From Serratia marcescens (GTDB lineage Bacteria; Pseudomonadota; Gammaproteobacteria; Enterobacterales; Enterobacteriaceae), in contig JADMXW010000034.1 of the NCBI GenBank assembly GCA_015548865.1, positions 1 through 37,250 of the forward strand: a stretch of DNA of 37,250 nucleotides, read 5' to 3'. This document shows, piece by piece, positions 31,678 to 37,250 of this stretch. Position numbers and translations under genes: made by a program. The notes under the pieces are model-generated. The model saw only the letters and a list, made by a program, of their open reading frames with translations. It was not told the DNA's origin and ran no database searches. Position 1 is the stretch's first letter. Each line of letters starts with the position of its first letter.

Positions 31678-33018
31678 CTAGCGCCAATCTGCAGATGAGT
31701 TATCCTGCGACCGCTGGTTGTCTGCGTATTGTTTTGCTGCTGCAGACTGATCGATGTTGATGAAATGCCCGTTGCGCCAGCCCATGTAAAACGTTTTCGG
31801 TTGGCCTGAGCGATATTTACTGACTATGATTTCCGCAATGCCTTTCATGTCGCTGTTGTCGTGATAAACCTCATCCCGATATGGGAAAATAATCACGTCT
31901 GCATCCTGCTCGATAGCGCCTGAATCCTTCAGGTCAGACAGCGTTGGGCGCTTATCACTGCGAGACTCCACGCCGCGATTAAGCTGCGACAGGAGAATGA
32001 CCGGCACCTTGTTGCGTAGGCAAAATTGTTTGAAACGTCGGGTGATCTCCCCGATGGCGATATCCTGCCGATCTGCCTTTGGCTTTTTCATCAGGCCAAG
32101 GTAGTCAACCGCTAAGAAGCTCAGTCCGCCGTCCATGTTCAGGCGTTCAGCGTGGGCGATCACCTCTTCAACACTCAGCGTTTCACCGAGGACATAGTTG
32201 TCCTCACCTTCAAGTTGCGATGTGGCTGCAGTCAGTCTGGTGTATTGCTCGTCAATCATGTTCAGTGGGTTACGCAGTGCCCCGATAGATAACCCGGCAC
32301 GGTCAGCAATGTGGCGCTCTACCACCTGCATTTCTGACATTTCCATTGAGATCATCAGCCCCTTTCCACGCTGCAGGCCAATCGAGTTAGCGATGTTTAT
32401 TGCCAACTCTGTTTTCCCCATGCCCGGACGCCCGGCAATGACAATCAGGTCAGTTCGGTCAAACCCGCCGTATGCCTCATCTAGCGGCTCGATACCGGTT
32501 TTCAGATACATTCCAGACTCAGCGCCGCCCATGCGCTTTTCCAACACCTGCAGGTAGTCATCCAGCAAATCGCCAATGCGCCGCGGTAGTCGGTCGTTTG
32601 TTTCGAACTGCAGCTTGCCAAGAATTCCTGATACCTCGGCGATCCGCTCGTTGATATCGTGCGTACCGGCACCGTCAAGCAGCGATACAGCGTGGAGCAA
32701 TTCCAACTTACCCTTGCGCAGCATCCAGCACTGACGAACACGCTTGGCCCATGCGATGATGTTCGCTGCAGACCAACACCGCTTGGCAACGTCCAGAACC
32801 AGATTCTTAGTTTCATCAGGAACGCCGGACTGAACCGCAAAAATATCAATCGGCTCGGCCTTGGCTAAAAGCGCGGTGATCACCTCGTACATTTTGCGCA
32901 GGTGGAAATTCTCAAAGGCTTCTGCAGGAAGCTTCCCGGCGATATCTCTGCAGTCGATGTGATCCCCTTTGACCATCATCGCGCCGACCAACTGCTCTTC
33001 AAACTCGTAACTTTCCAT
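31678..33018 (-). CDS. DnaB-type replicative helicase (P22 gp12-like)
   Basis: A 446-residue protein with the DnaB layout: an N-terminal helical domain (SYEFEEQLVGAMMVKGDHID), a linker, then the RecA-like motor with Walker A GRPGMGKT at 196-203, LSFLAVDYLGLMKK (Walker B), PVILLSQLNRGVE (H3) and SGAIEQDADVIIFPYRDEVY. The phage thus brings its own helicase, as P22 does, instead of recruiting host DnaB with a lambda P-like loader. The start overlaps the initiator stop (TGATG). Confidence 0.92.
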   Translation of the reverse strand: MESYEFEEQLVGAMMVKGDHIDCRDIAGKLPAEAFENFHLRKMYEVITALLAKAEPIDIFAVQSGVPDETKNLVLDVAKRCWSAANIIAWAKRVRQCWMLRKGKLELLHAVSLLDGAGTHDINERIAEVSGILGKLQFETNDRLPRRIGDLLDDYLQVLEKRMGGAESGMYLKTGIEPLDEAYGGFDRTDLIVIAGRPGMGKTELAINIANSIGLQRGKGLMISMEMSEMQVVERHIADRAGLSIGALRNPLNMIDEQYTRLTAATSQLEGEDNYVLGETLSVEEVIAHAERLNMDGGLSFLAVDYLGLMKKPKADRQDIAIGEITRRFKQFCLRNKVPVILLSQLNRGVESRSDKRPTLSDLKDSGAIEQDADVIIFPYRDEVYHDNSDMKGIAEIIVSKYRSGQPKTFYMGWRNGHFINIDQSAAAKQYADNQRSQDNSSADWR

Positions 33019-33878
33019 CAGGTTCCGGCCCCCAAAATCTGGTCAATCTTCTTCTGCGTTAGCGCCGTATCAATTCCGTATTTCTTTCCATCAGGGTTGT
33101 CCCCCATGGCGTAAGCAGTAGGTTGATAACCATGCTCGATATACCCGTTCAGGATGGAATCGACGTCGCGCGGATCTTTACCAAGTTCTTTGCATTGGCG
33201 AAGGTAGGAACTCCACAGCCTGTTCAACCCCTGCTCGGTAGATTTGGTAATGCTCAGGATTGTTGGTAGTCCGCACTTGGATGCCTTGGTGTTCCAAGTT
33301 TGCTTGAATCGCTCTCGGTCGAACTGCAGCGTTTTAGGCTTCCGCTGTTTTTTTGGTTTAGGTTCAGTAACCGGATCGCCCCCTTTAGGGGGTAAGGGGG
33401 TATTTGTATTTATTGTCTTTTGAATATTGTCTTTTGTGTTTAGCTGAGTTGGTAAATGGGTATTAGCTGACTTGGCTAATGTTTTATTAGCCGATGTAGC
33501 TAATGTTTCGCTAACTTGGCTAATGCTCTTCATATCCCACATGGAGACATGCTTGTTAATCCCAACCCGCTGACCGCTGCCAATCAGGAAACCCCTGTCC
33601 AAAAGTTGGCGCTTAGCGACACAAACATGCGTGTGGTGTATGCCTGTCATGGCTGCTATCTGCGTATTGGTAAGGCGATCCATCGCTTTGTTGAATCCGT
33701 AGGTCTTGCGCATGATGGCGAGCATTACTTTCAACTGCCTGGCTGTTAAGTCAGCCATCAGGATGCTGTCTGTAAGCTCGTTGGCAACGCGCATGAAACC
33801 GTCATCAGTGTCAGCCACGCGATGCTCCACTACCTCAAGACGAGGTTTCTGGTAGTCTGATATCCTAGCGACGCTCAT
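33018..33878 (-). CDS. O-like replication initiator (P22 gp18-like)
   Basis: A 286-residue protein. Residues about 27-105 form a winged-helix origin-binding domain (ANELTDSILMADLTARQLKV, RLTNTQIAAMTGIHHTHVCV). The middle (SETLATSANKTLAKSANTHL) is encoded by the origin iterons. Then follow a proline/lysine linker (PLPPKGGDPVTEPKPKKQRK) and a C-terminal helical domain that probably contacts the helicase. It overlaps the small gene upstream by 15 nt. As in lambda, the origin lies within the gene. Confidence 0.85.
   Translation of the reverse strand: MSVARISDYQKPRLEVVEHRVADTDDGFMRVANELTDSILMADLTARQLKVMLAIMRKTYGFNKAMDRLTNTQIAAMTGIHHTHVCVAKRQLLDRGFLIGSGQRVGINKHVSMWDMKSISQVSETLATSANKTLAKSANTHLPTQLNTKDNIQKTINTNTPLPPKGGDPVTEPKPKKQRKPKTLQFDRERFKQTWNTKASKCGLPTILSITKSTEQGLNRLWSSYLRQCKELGKDPRDVDSILNGYIEHGYQPTAYAMGDNPDGKKYGIDTALTQKKIDQILGAGT
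33439..33525. other. replication origin: four ~20-bp iterons inside the initiator gene
   Basis: Plus-strand copies at 33439-33458, 33462-33481, 33486-33505 and 33506-33525 follow the pattern WTTAGCTGACTTGGCTAATG. Copies 2 and 3 are best; 1 and 4 are degenerate. Each is a partial palindrome (TTAGC...GCTAA). A strongly AT-rich stretch (33,400-33,438) adjoins them, as in lambda ori, and would be the unwinding site. Confidence 0.8.
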
Positions 33879-34028
33879 CCTTTTTCACCCCTGCTTTAGC
33901 CAGTCTGAAAACACCGATAAGCCGCTCAGCGAACGGCTTGTTATTTACGGCAGCAACGACTAATCCGTCAGGTGAATCTGGATGTGTTCGCTCCTCTTCC
34001 TGCTTGAAAAATCTGCGTTTTCGTGCCA
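33864..34028 (-). CDS. small basic protein between cII and O, 54 aa
   Basis: A 54-residue frame: MARKRRFFKQEEERTHPDSP, then a segment with GLVVAAVNNKPFAERLIGVF. GAGG lies 8 nt before the ATG. It begins 10 nt after the cII stop and overlaps the O-like gene start, so coupling is likely. Small genes occur here in many lambdoid phages; the function is unknown. Confidence 0.65.
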
Positions 34029-34037
34029 TTATTTACC

Positions 34038-34331
34038 TCAGGAATTGATACTGATTTGCCCTGAATCCTCACCTGCCAGTGGGGATTTTTTCTTTGTCAG
34101 AATCAACGCAACTTGCTTAGCCAGATGCGCCAGCTCGTCGTCGTTAACTCCCCATTCCAACACCGCCAGAAGTAAGCTCATGCGCGGTATCAGAGATTCT
34201 TTCCACCGGGTGATCTGTGAAGGATTTACGCCCACTAAATCAGCAATAGCGCTTACCCCTTTCACAGCAATTTTGTTAAGCAAAGCACTCTCTATTTTCA
34301 GAGCGTCTTTGCGTGTCTTTGCACTGTCCAT
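34038..34331 (-). CDS. cII: CII transcriptional activator
   Basis: A 97-residue protein, the same length as lambda CII. It aligns along its whole length: ALKIESALLNKIAVKGVSAI, VGVNPSQITRWKESLIPRMS, LLLAVLEWGVNDDELAHLAK, QVALILTKKKSP. The SQITRWK recognition helix is intact. CII activates PRE (cI) and paQ by binding TTGC-N6-TTGC, and two such sites are present at the expected places. It lies on the PR transcript after nutR. Confidence 0.95.
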   Translation of the reverse strand: MDSAKTRKDALKIESALLNKIAVKGVSAIADLVGVNPSQITRWKESLIPRMSLLLAVLEWGVNDDELAHLAKQVALILTKKKSPLAGEDSGQISINS

Positions 34332-34341
34332 TTGTGATACT
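34309..34341 (+). promoter_or_regulatory. PRE, CII-activated promoter for cI
   Basis: TTGC-GTGTCT-TTGC (34309-34322), very close to the lambda PRE box, overlaps the start of cII on the plus strand. It is followed after 13 nt by GATACT (34336-34341). The transcript would run antisense to cro and into cI. Confidence 0.8.
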
Positions 34342-34360
34342 TCTCCATGTTGAATACGTA

Positions 34361-34378
34361 GGCACCCCGTGGGGTGCC
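34361..34378 (-). terminator. hairpin in the tR1 position between nutR and cII
   Basis: GGCACCCC-GT-GGGGTGCC, an 8-bp GC-rich stem without a T-tract. It lies between nutR and cII where lambda has the Rho-dependent tR1. It could be a pause or Rho-dependent stop overridden by N. Confidence 0.5.
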
Positions 34379-34389
34379 ACTTTTGGTGT

Positions 34390-34426
34390 TCGCTGGTGTT
34401 CCAGCGAGATAAATTGATAAAGAGCG
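34390..34426 (-). promoter_or_regulatory. nutR: boxA and boxB
   Basis: Minus strand boxA CGCTCTTTA (34426-34418) is identical to the lambda consensus. BoxB is TCGCTGG-AACA-CCAGCGA (34407-34390), a 7-bp stem. It lies just after cro. NusA/B/E/G and N would assemble here. Confidence 0.8.
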
Positions 34427-34432
34427 GTGAAG

Positions 34433-34657
34433 CTAGGCGGCGCGATTCGGATTAGGGAAAATCCCCGGCAAATCAGGCCGTATTTCATGAGCCTTAACAA
34501 TTCCGTCTGTTGCATTGACAATGGCTTGAACCTTTTCAGGAGAAACCTTGCCGCCGTTTAGCCATTTATGTACTGCTGGCTGGCTAACGTCACATGCTTC
34601 TGCCAGTTTCTTCTGGCTTCCGACGATGCTAAGGGCGCGTTGAATAACTAAATTCAT
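34433..34657 (-). CDS. cro: Cro-like repressor
   Basis: A 74-residue HTH protein of the YdaS/Cro type (ALSIVGSQKKLAEACDVSQP followed by AVHKWLNGGKVSPEKVQAIV). AAGGA lies before the ATG. First gene of the PR transcript, divergent from cI. It should bind the ATAAC-type palindromes and lower early transcription and cI expression during lytic growth. Confidence 0.9.
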   Translation of the reverse strand: MNLVIQRALSIVGSQKKLAEACDVSQPAVHKWLNGGKVSPEKVQAIVNATDGIVKAHEIRPDLPGIFPNPNRAA

Positions 34658-34690
34658 AAAACGTCCTTTCGTGGTTATGGATTAGGAAGA

Positions 34691-34719
34691 ATCATAACTC
34701 AAGTTATGCAGCCTGTCCA
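34691..34719 (-). promoter_or_regulatory. PR promoter
   Basis: Minus strand -35 TGGACA (34719-34714), 17-bp spacer, -10 TATGAT (34696-34691). Operator copy 34694-34707 covers the -10 end and 34719-34732 touches the -35, so repressor binding excludes polymerase. Confidence 0.8.
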
Positions 34720-34756
34720 TAACCTATGTTATTTGTGTTGAGATAACTGAGGTTAT
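34694..34756. promoter_or_regulatory. OR: three 14-bp repressor operators
   Basis: ATAACTCAAGTTAT (34694-34707), ATAACCTATGTTAT (34719-34732) and ATAACTGAGGTTAT (34743-34756). They are spaced 25 and 24 bp apart and share the half-site ATAAC. The first two control PR; the third overlaps PRM, as in lambda OR1-OR3. The same motif occurs at OL. Confidence 0.9.
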
Positions 34757-34761
34757 ATATT
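34733..34761 (+). promoter_or_regulatory. PRM promoter; leaderless cI transcript
   Basis: -35 TTGTGT (34733-34738), 17-bp spacer, -10 TATATT (34756-34761). The expected start, 7 nt downstream, is the cI ATG itself at 34768. This predicts a leaderless cI mRNA, as from lambda PRM. The third operator lies in the spacer. Confidence 0.65.
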
Positions 34762-34767
34762 TAGGGG

Positions 34768-35451
34768 ATGAAAACATTCTCAGAACGTTTAAATGCTGCG
34801 ATGGAAGCCGCTGGCTATTCTCAGGAACGGTTGGGTGAAGCCGTGGAACTTACGCAGCCAGCCATCCAAAAAATGACATCGGGAAAGACGAAGGGAAGCA
34901 AAAAAACCATAGCTATTGCCAAGGTTCTTGGCGTTCGTCCTGAGTGGCTAGGATCCGGTGATGGCCCGATGCGTAGTGATGACCAACCAGAGCCTATTAG
35001 CACGGAAGAGCAATCTAAGTCTTTTCGTGTAGAGGTTCTTGATCTAACGGTGAGTGCGGGGCCGGGTCGTTTTATGCTTTCCGAGTTCGTGGAAGTGCTG
35101 CATGCGATTGAGTTTACGTGCGAGCACGCTAGGTCGCTGTTTGGCACCCGTTCAGCCAATGACATCAAAGTTATGACTGTTGATGGCGATAGCATGCACC
35201 CCACCATAAAATCGGGAGACAGGTTGTTTTTCGATGTGTCAGTTAGGGAGTTTAAAACCGATGGTGTTTACGCGTTCGTCTATGGAAAGACATTTCATGT
35301 GAAGCGGCTACAGATGCAAGGGGTTAGGCTGGCTGTGCTTTCAGATAATCCTAATCTTGAGAAGTGGTACATCGAAGAAGAAACAGAAGATCAGTTCTAT
35401 GTGATGGGGAAAGCTCTGATTCACGAGTCCATCATGTACGGAAGGCTATAG
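34768..35451 (+). CDS. cI: CI-type prophage repressor with S24 autoprotease domain
   Basis: A 227-residue protein. The N-terminal HTH is at residues 5-60 (RLNAAMEAAGYSQERLGEAV followed by ELTQPAIQKMTSGK). The RecA-stimulated cleavage site is Ala-Gly at 97-98 (TVSAGPG). The LexA/S24 domain carries the catalytic Ser142 (VDGDSMHPT) and Lys179 (FHVKRLQ). All key residues are present, so the lysogen should be SOS-inducible. It is transcribed on the plus strand, divergent from cro. Confidence 0.95.
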   Translation: MKTFSERLNAAMEAAGYSQERLGEAVELTQPAIQKMTSGKTKGSKKTIAIAKVLGVRPEWLGSGDGPMRSDDQPEPISTEEQSKSFRVEVLDLTVSAGPGRFMLSEFVEVLHAIEFTCEHARSLFGTRSANDIKVMTVDGDSMHPTIKSGDRLFFDVSVREFKTDGVYAFVYGKTFHVKRLQMQGVRLAVLSDNPNLEKWYIEEETEDQFYVMGKALIHESIMYGRL

Positions 35452-35486
35452 CTGCCATCTAGCCACGGCAGCAGGTGGGAGTGGGA

Positions 35487-35528
35487 TTGCATGAGTAATA
35501 AAAGTAAATTTACTGTATATGAGATCAG
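35487..35528 (+). promoter_or_regulatory. possible promoter and SOS-like box upstream of the unknown gene
   Basis: TTGCAT (35487-35492), 17 bp, then a weak TTACTG (35510-35515). Overlapping it is TACTGTATATGAGATCAG (35511-35528): a perfect left half of the LexA box, but TCAG instead of ACAG on the right (CTGT-N8-TCAG). A perfect 12-bp palindrome AGTAAATTTACT lies at 35503-35514. Either palindrome could be a regulatory site. Confidence 0.4.
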
Positions 35529-35540
35529 GTGAATGCCATA

Positions 35541-36482
35541 ATGGAAGCAAGTGGAATTGCGGAAAAAGACGACATGAAGTTCAGAATTGTTTATGACGGC
35601 CCAGCCCTAGACAACCATGAGATGGATGTCCGCGATTTGGCACCTGCCCTTCTGTCGCTATCTGATGCTTTAGAGGAGGCGGGAAAGACAATCTATGGAA
35701 AAGAAAGGCGCGTATCAGTAAAGGTAAACGCTTCATTTAAAGCTGGGTCTTTCGGCGTCGATCTCATAGCTCAATCATCATCACTTACCAGCCAAATAAT
35801 CGGAGCTTTTTCTGGCAATAGTGCCTCTGCTGCCTGCAACATAATAAGCCTGGTTGGGTTTGGATATTTAGCATCAAAACAGTCTTATAAAGGTCTGCTC
35901 CAGTTAATCAAATGGCTGGGGCCAAGAAAGATAAAAAGAATAGAACCAACATTTGATGGCTGCACAGAGATTTTCACTGATGGTGAAAGTGAGGTTTTTG
36001 AATCTCAGGTTATTGAATTATATAAAAACAAAAAATTAAGGCGATCTCTTGAAAATGTAATCACTAAACCTTTAGATAGAGATGGTATCGACAGCTTCGC
36101 CGTCACCATCGACAACGGGAAAACTTTTGTTGAAGTCAGTAAAGACGAAGCGATATTTTTCAAAGTTGATAACATAGAAGAATCAATAATATCTGAGTCC
36201 ATTACTGAGAAAGCGCTTCAACCATTAGATATCTCTTTTCGTGAAGGACACAAGTGGCAGTTTTCAGATGGAGCGAGCCCATTTCAAGCTGAAGTTAGTG
36301 ATGAGCGATTCCTAAAGGCTATTGATGACCAATCAATAGCCTTTGCTAAGGGTGATCTTTTGCTAGTTGATTTGAAAGTAACGCAGTACTTGGCAGAGAA
36401 AGGCATCAAGACTACCTATGAAATTGTGAATGTTAAGAAGATCATAAACCCACAACGGCAAATTGAATTCCCCTTCAAGTAA
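35541..36482 (+). CDS. unrecognised protein downstream of cI (rex position)
   Basis: A 313-residue protein from the ATG at 35541 (AGGTG 8 nt upstream). An in-frame GTG at 35529 and an ATG at 35574 are alternatives. It begins MEASGIAEKDDMKFRIVYDG, then DNHEMDVRDLAPALLSLSDA. An apolar patch near residues 90-115 (SAACNIISLVGFGYLASK) might touch a membrane. The second half is mixed alpha/beta and charged, ending NPQRQIEFPFK. It lies after cI on the same strand and ends at its own terminator, so it is likely expressed in lysogens. Genes here often serve superinfection exclusion or defence; no motif proves it. Confidence 0.8.
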   Translation: MEASGIAEKDDMKFRIVYDGPALDNHEMDVRDLAPALLSLSDALEEAGKTIYGKERRVSVKVNASFKAGSFGVDLIAQSSSLTSQIIGAFSGNSASAACNIISLVGFGYLASKQSYKGLLQLIKWLGPRKIKRIEPTFDGCTEIFTDGESEVFESQVIELYKNKKLRRSLENVITKPLDRDGIDSFAVTIDNGKTFVEVSKDEAIFFKVDNIEESIISESITEKALQPLDISFREGHKWQFSDGASPFQAEVSDERFLKAIDDQSIAFAKGDLLLVDLKVTQYLAEKGIKTTYEIVNVKKIINPQRQIEFPFK

Positions 36483-36506
36483 ACCCGGCCCCACGCCGGG
36501 TTTTTT
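36483..36506 (+). terminator. intrinsic terminator of the cI-side operon
   Basis: ACCCGGC-CCCAC-GCCGGGT followed by TTTTTT, directly after the stop codon. It isolates the lysogenic operon from PL. Confidence 0.9.
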
Positions 36507-36551
36507 ATGCCCTATCCTCTCCCATTGTTCACCCCCCCAGCCCCACCACCA

Positions 36552-36596
36552 CCTGCACTTTTCCGTAGCTCCTGCACCTTTTCGTTACTCCTGCAC
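36552..36596. repeat. three short direct repeats, 19-bp period
   Basis: CCTGCAC occurs at 36552, 36571 and 36590. The first two full 19-bp units (CCTGCACTTTTCCGTAGCT and CCTGCACCTTTTCGTTACT) agree at 15 of 19 positions; the third is partial. They lie between the terminator and OL in otherwise gene-free sequence. Function unknown. Confidence 0.6.
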
Positions 36597-36645
36597 CCAC
36601 GCGCACGCTGCGTGAAAAATAAATTTCTTTAGTTATCAATCACCA

Positions 36646-36705
36646 ATAACTTTTATTATGAATAATATAAATCAAGTTATTGACCTCACCCATAACTTAA
36701 GTTAT
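36646..36705. promoter_or_regulatory. OL: three repressor operators
   Basis: ATAACTTAAGTTAT (36692-36705, perfect palindrome), ATAAATCAAGTTAT (36667-36680) and ATAACTTTTATTAT (36646-36659). They match the OR motif, with spacing of 25 and 21 bp. CI bound at OR and OL, about 2 kb apart, could loop the DNA as in lambda. Confidence 0.85.
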
Positions 36706-36708
36706 CTT
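36680..36708 (+). promoter_or_regulatory. PL promoter
   Basis: -35 TTGACC (36680-36685), 17-bp spacer, -10 TATCTT (36703-36708). The strongest operator covers the spacer and -10; the second touches the -35. It drives the N-like gene. Confidence 0.8.
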
Positions 36709-36747
36709 TCTTATCACAGCACGACGCAGTACACCGCCAAGTGCTCT

Positions 36748-36783
36748 TGCTCTTTAACAATCAGATCCCTGTGAACACACAGG
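36748..36783 (+). promoter_or_regulatory. nutL: boxA and boxB
   Basis: BoxA TGCTCTTTAACA (36748-36759), then boxB CCTGTG-AACA-CACAGG (36768-36783). The loop AACA closed by G-C is the same as in nutR, although the stems differ. This is good evidence for a shared N recognition signal. Confidence 0.75.
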
Positions 36784-36969
36784 CCGAAGCATAAGTGTTT
36801 TGGGGTGAAGCGGCGTGGGAAATCGGTGACACGCAACGTGGCGCACGAACACAAGCAATTCGTGACTGGGTAGGCAGGTGACCCACAGTAGCGCGGATGA
36901 GCGGACTGGAACACATCGCCGGGGGTAACGTCCGGCCTTCACCACCAAAGCACTTAACAGGAGAACGTT
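36784..36969 (+). other. N leader, no gene seen
   Basis: The 186 nt between nutL and the N-like start hold no convincing frame. A GC hairpin (CCGG..CCGG type) is visible near 36,918-36,936, and an AGGAG ribosome site lies before the ATG. In lambda this leader has an RNase III site; none can be assigned here. Confidence 0.4.
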
Positions 36970-37218
36970 ATGAACAGAAATCAGCGCCGGATGGCAGCGT
37001 ACAACGCAAAGAAAGCAGCAGAGTTCCAAGCAGACAAACGCATTAGCCGCAAAATTGACGCTCTGTGCGGCTGTTCAGAGCGCGTAACGAAAGCGTTGAT
37101 CGACGTACCGAGAATTACTGGTGACGACAGCGCAGACAATGTGTGCCTGCCTAATGTGTGGGTGTATCAGGCTGGGCATCGTAATAACCGTAAAGACGCA
37201 ACGCATATTATTAAGTGA
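36970..37218 (+). CDS. N: N-like early antitermination protein
   Basis: An 82-residue protein with an N-terminal basic, helix-prone segment (MNRNQRRMAAYNAKKAAEFQ), the expected boxB-binding arginine-rich motif. A C-terminal half follows, similar to P22 gp24/N: CGCSERVTKALIDV and LPNVWVYQAGHRNNRKD against RVTKAI and LPGVALYAAGHRKSK. AGGAG lies upstream. It is first on the PL transcript behind nutL. It should modify polymerase at nutL and nutR to pass early terminators, including the tR2-like one. Confidence 0.8.
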   Translation: MNRNQRRMAAYNAKKAAEFQADKRISRKIDALCGCSERVTKALIDVPRITGDDSADNVCLPNVWVYQAGHRNNRKDATHIIK

Positions 37219-37222
37219 GGTG

Positions 37223-37250
37223 ATGATGCGCATCGTCGAATGTCATATAT
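37223..37250 (+). CDS. start of a further PL-operon gene (partial)
   Basis: ATGATGCGCATCGTC follows the N stop by 4 nt with GAGGTG upstream and runs off the window (MMRIVECHI). Only the position and the ribosome site support it. Confidence 0.4.

Noticed and set aside
33439..33525. short regularly spaced repeats considered as a CRISPR array
   Set aside because: Spacers are 0-4 bp and repeats are degenerate palindromes within the initiator gene; these are origin iterons.

Overview
The window holds most of a temperate, lambdoid, short-tailed (podovirus-type) phage or prophage of an enteric gammaproteobacterium. This rests on family recognition only, since no database search was possible. The regulatory genes are of the lambda/P22/21 kind (CI, Cro, CII, N, Q, NinB, NinG, Mnt/Arc/Ant). 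The portal, connector and ejection genes follow T7/BPP-1/epsilon15-type podovirus order. No integrase or attachment site is visible, so an integrated prophage cannot be told from a free phage genome. Almost everything is on the minus strand and is best read from right to left.

Right end (about 33,000-37,250): a full lambdoid immunity region. A divergent CI/Cro pair flanks an operator with three 14-bp palindromes (34,694-34,756). The same palindromes recur at OL (36,646-36,705), in front of PL, nutL and an N-like antiterminator. PR runs leftward through cro, nutR, cII (with a CII-activated PRE), a small gene, an O-like initiator carrying four iterons, and a DnaB-type helicase. Downstream of cI, where lambda has rexAB, lies an unrecognised 313-residue gene with an SOS-like box and its own terminator.

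Middle (about 26,400-31,700): small early genes, a tR2-like terminator, a solitary IS1341-type TnpB element inserted directly after that terminator's T-tract, and a nin-like region (NinB, adenine methyltransferase, a probably frameshifted small gene, NinG, tiny overlapping genes, Q). A consensus PR' promoter and two tandem terminators follow, forming the classical target of Q. The lysis cassette is an S21-like dual-start holin, a SAR endolysin and Rz/Rz1.

Left half (1-25,100): a second antirepressor (KilAC type) lies behind a C4-like antisense RNA. It is followed by fibre genes, terminase small and large subunits, portal, scaffold, major capsid protein, connector and nozzle, a T7 gp13-like GNAT protein and three or four ejection proteins, one with a lytic transglycosylase domain. 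Then come a lipoprotein and a membrane protein at the P22 sieA position, a P22-type immI cassette (mnt, arc, a sar-like antisense RNA, ant) and the start of a tailspike that runs off the left edge.

The most interesting points are the unknown lysogeny-associated gene at 35,541-36,482, the TnpB insertion with a readable guide, two separate antirepressor systems each with an apparent antisense RNA, and several regulatory sites (CII boxes, boxA/boxB pairs, operators) that can be read directly from the sequence.
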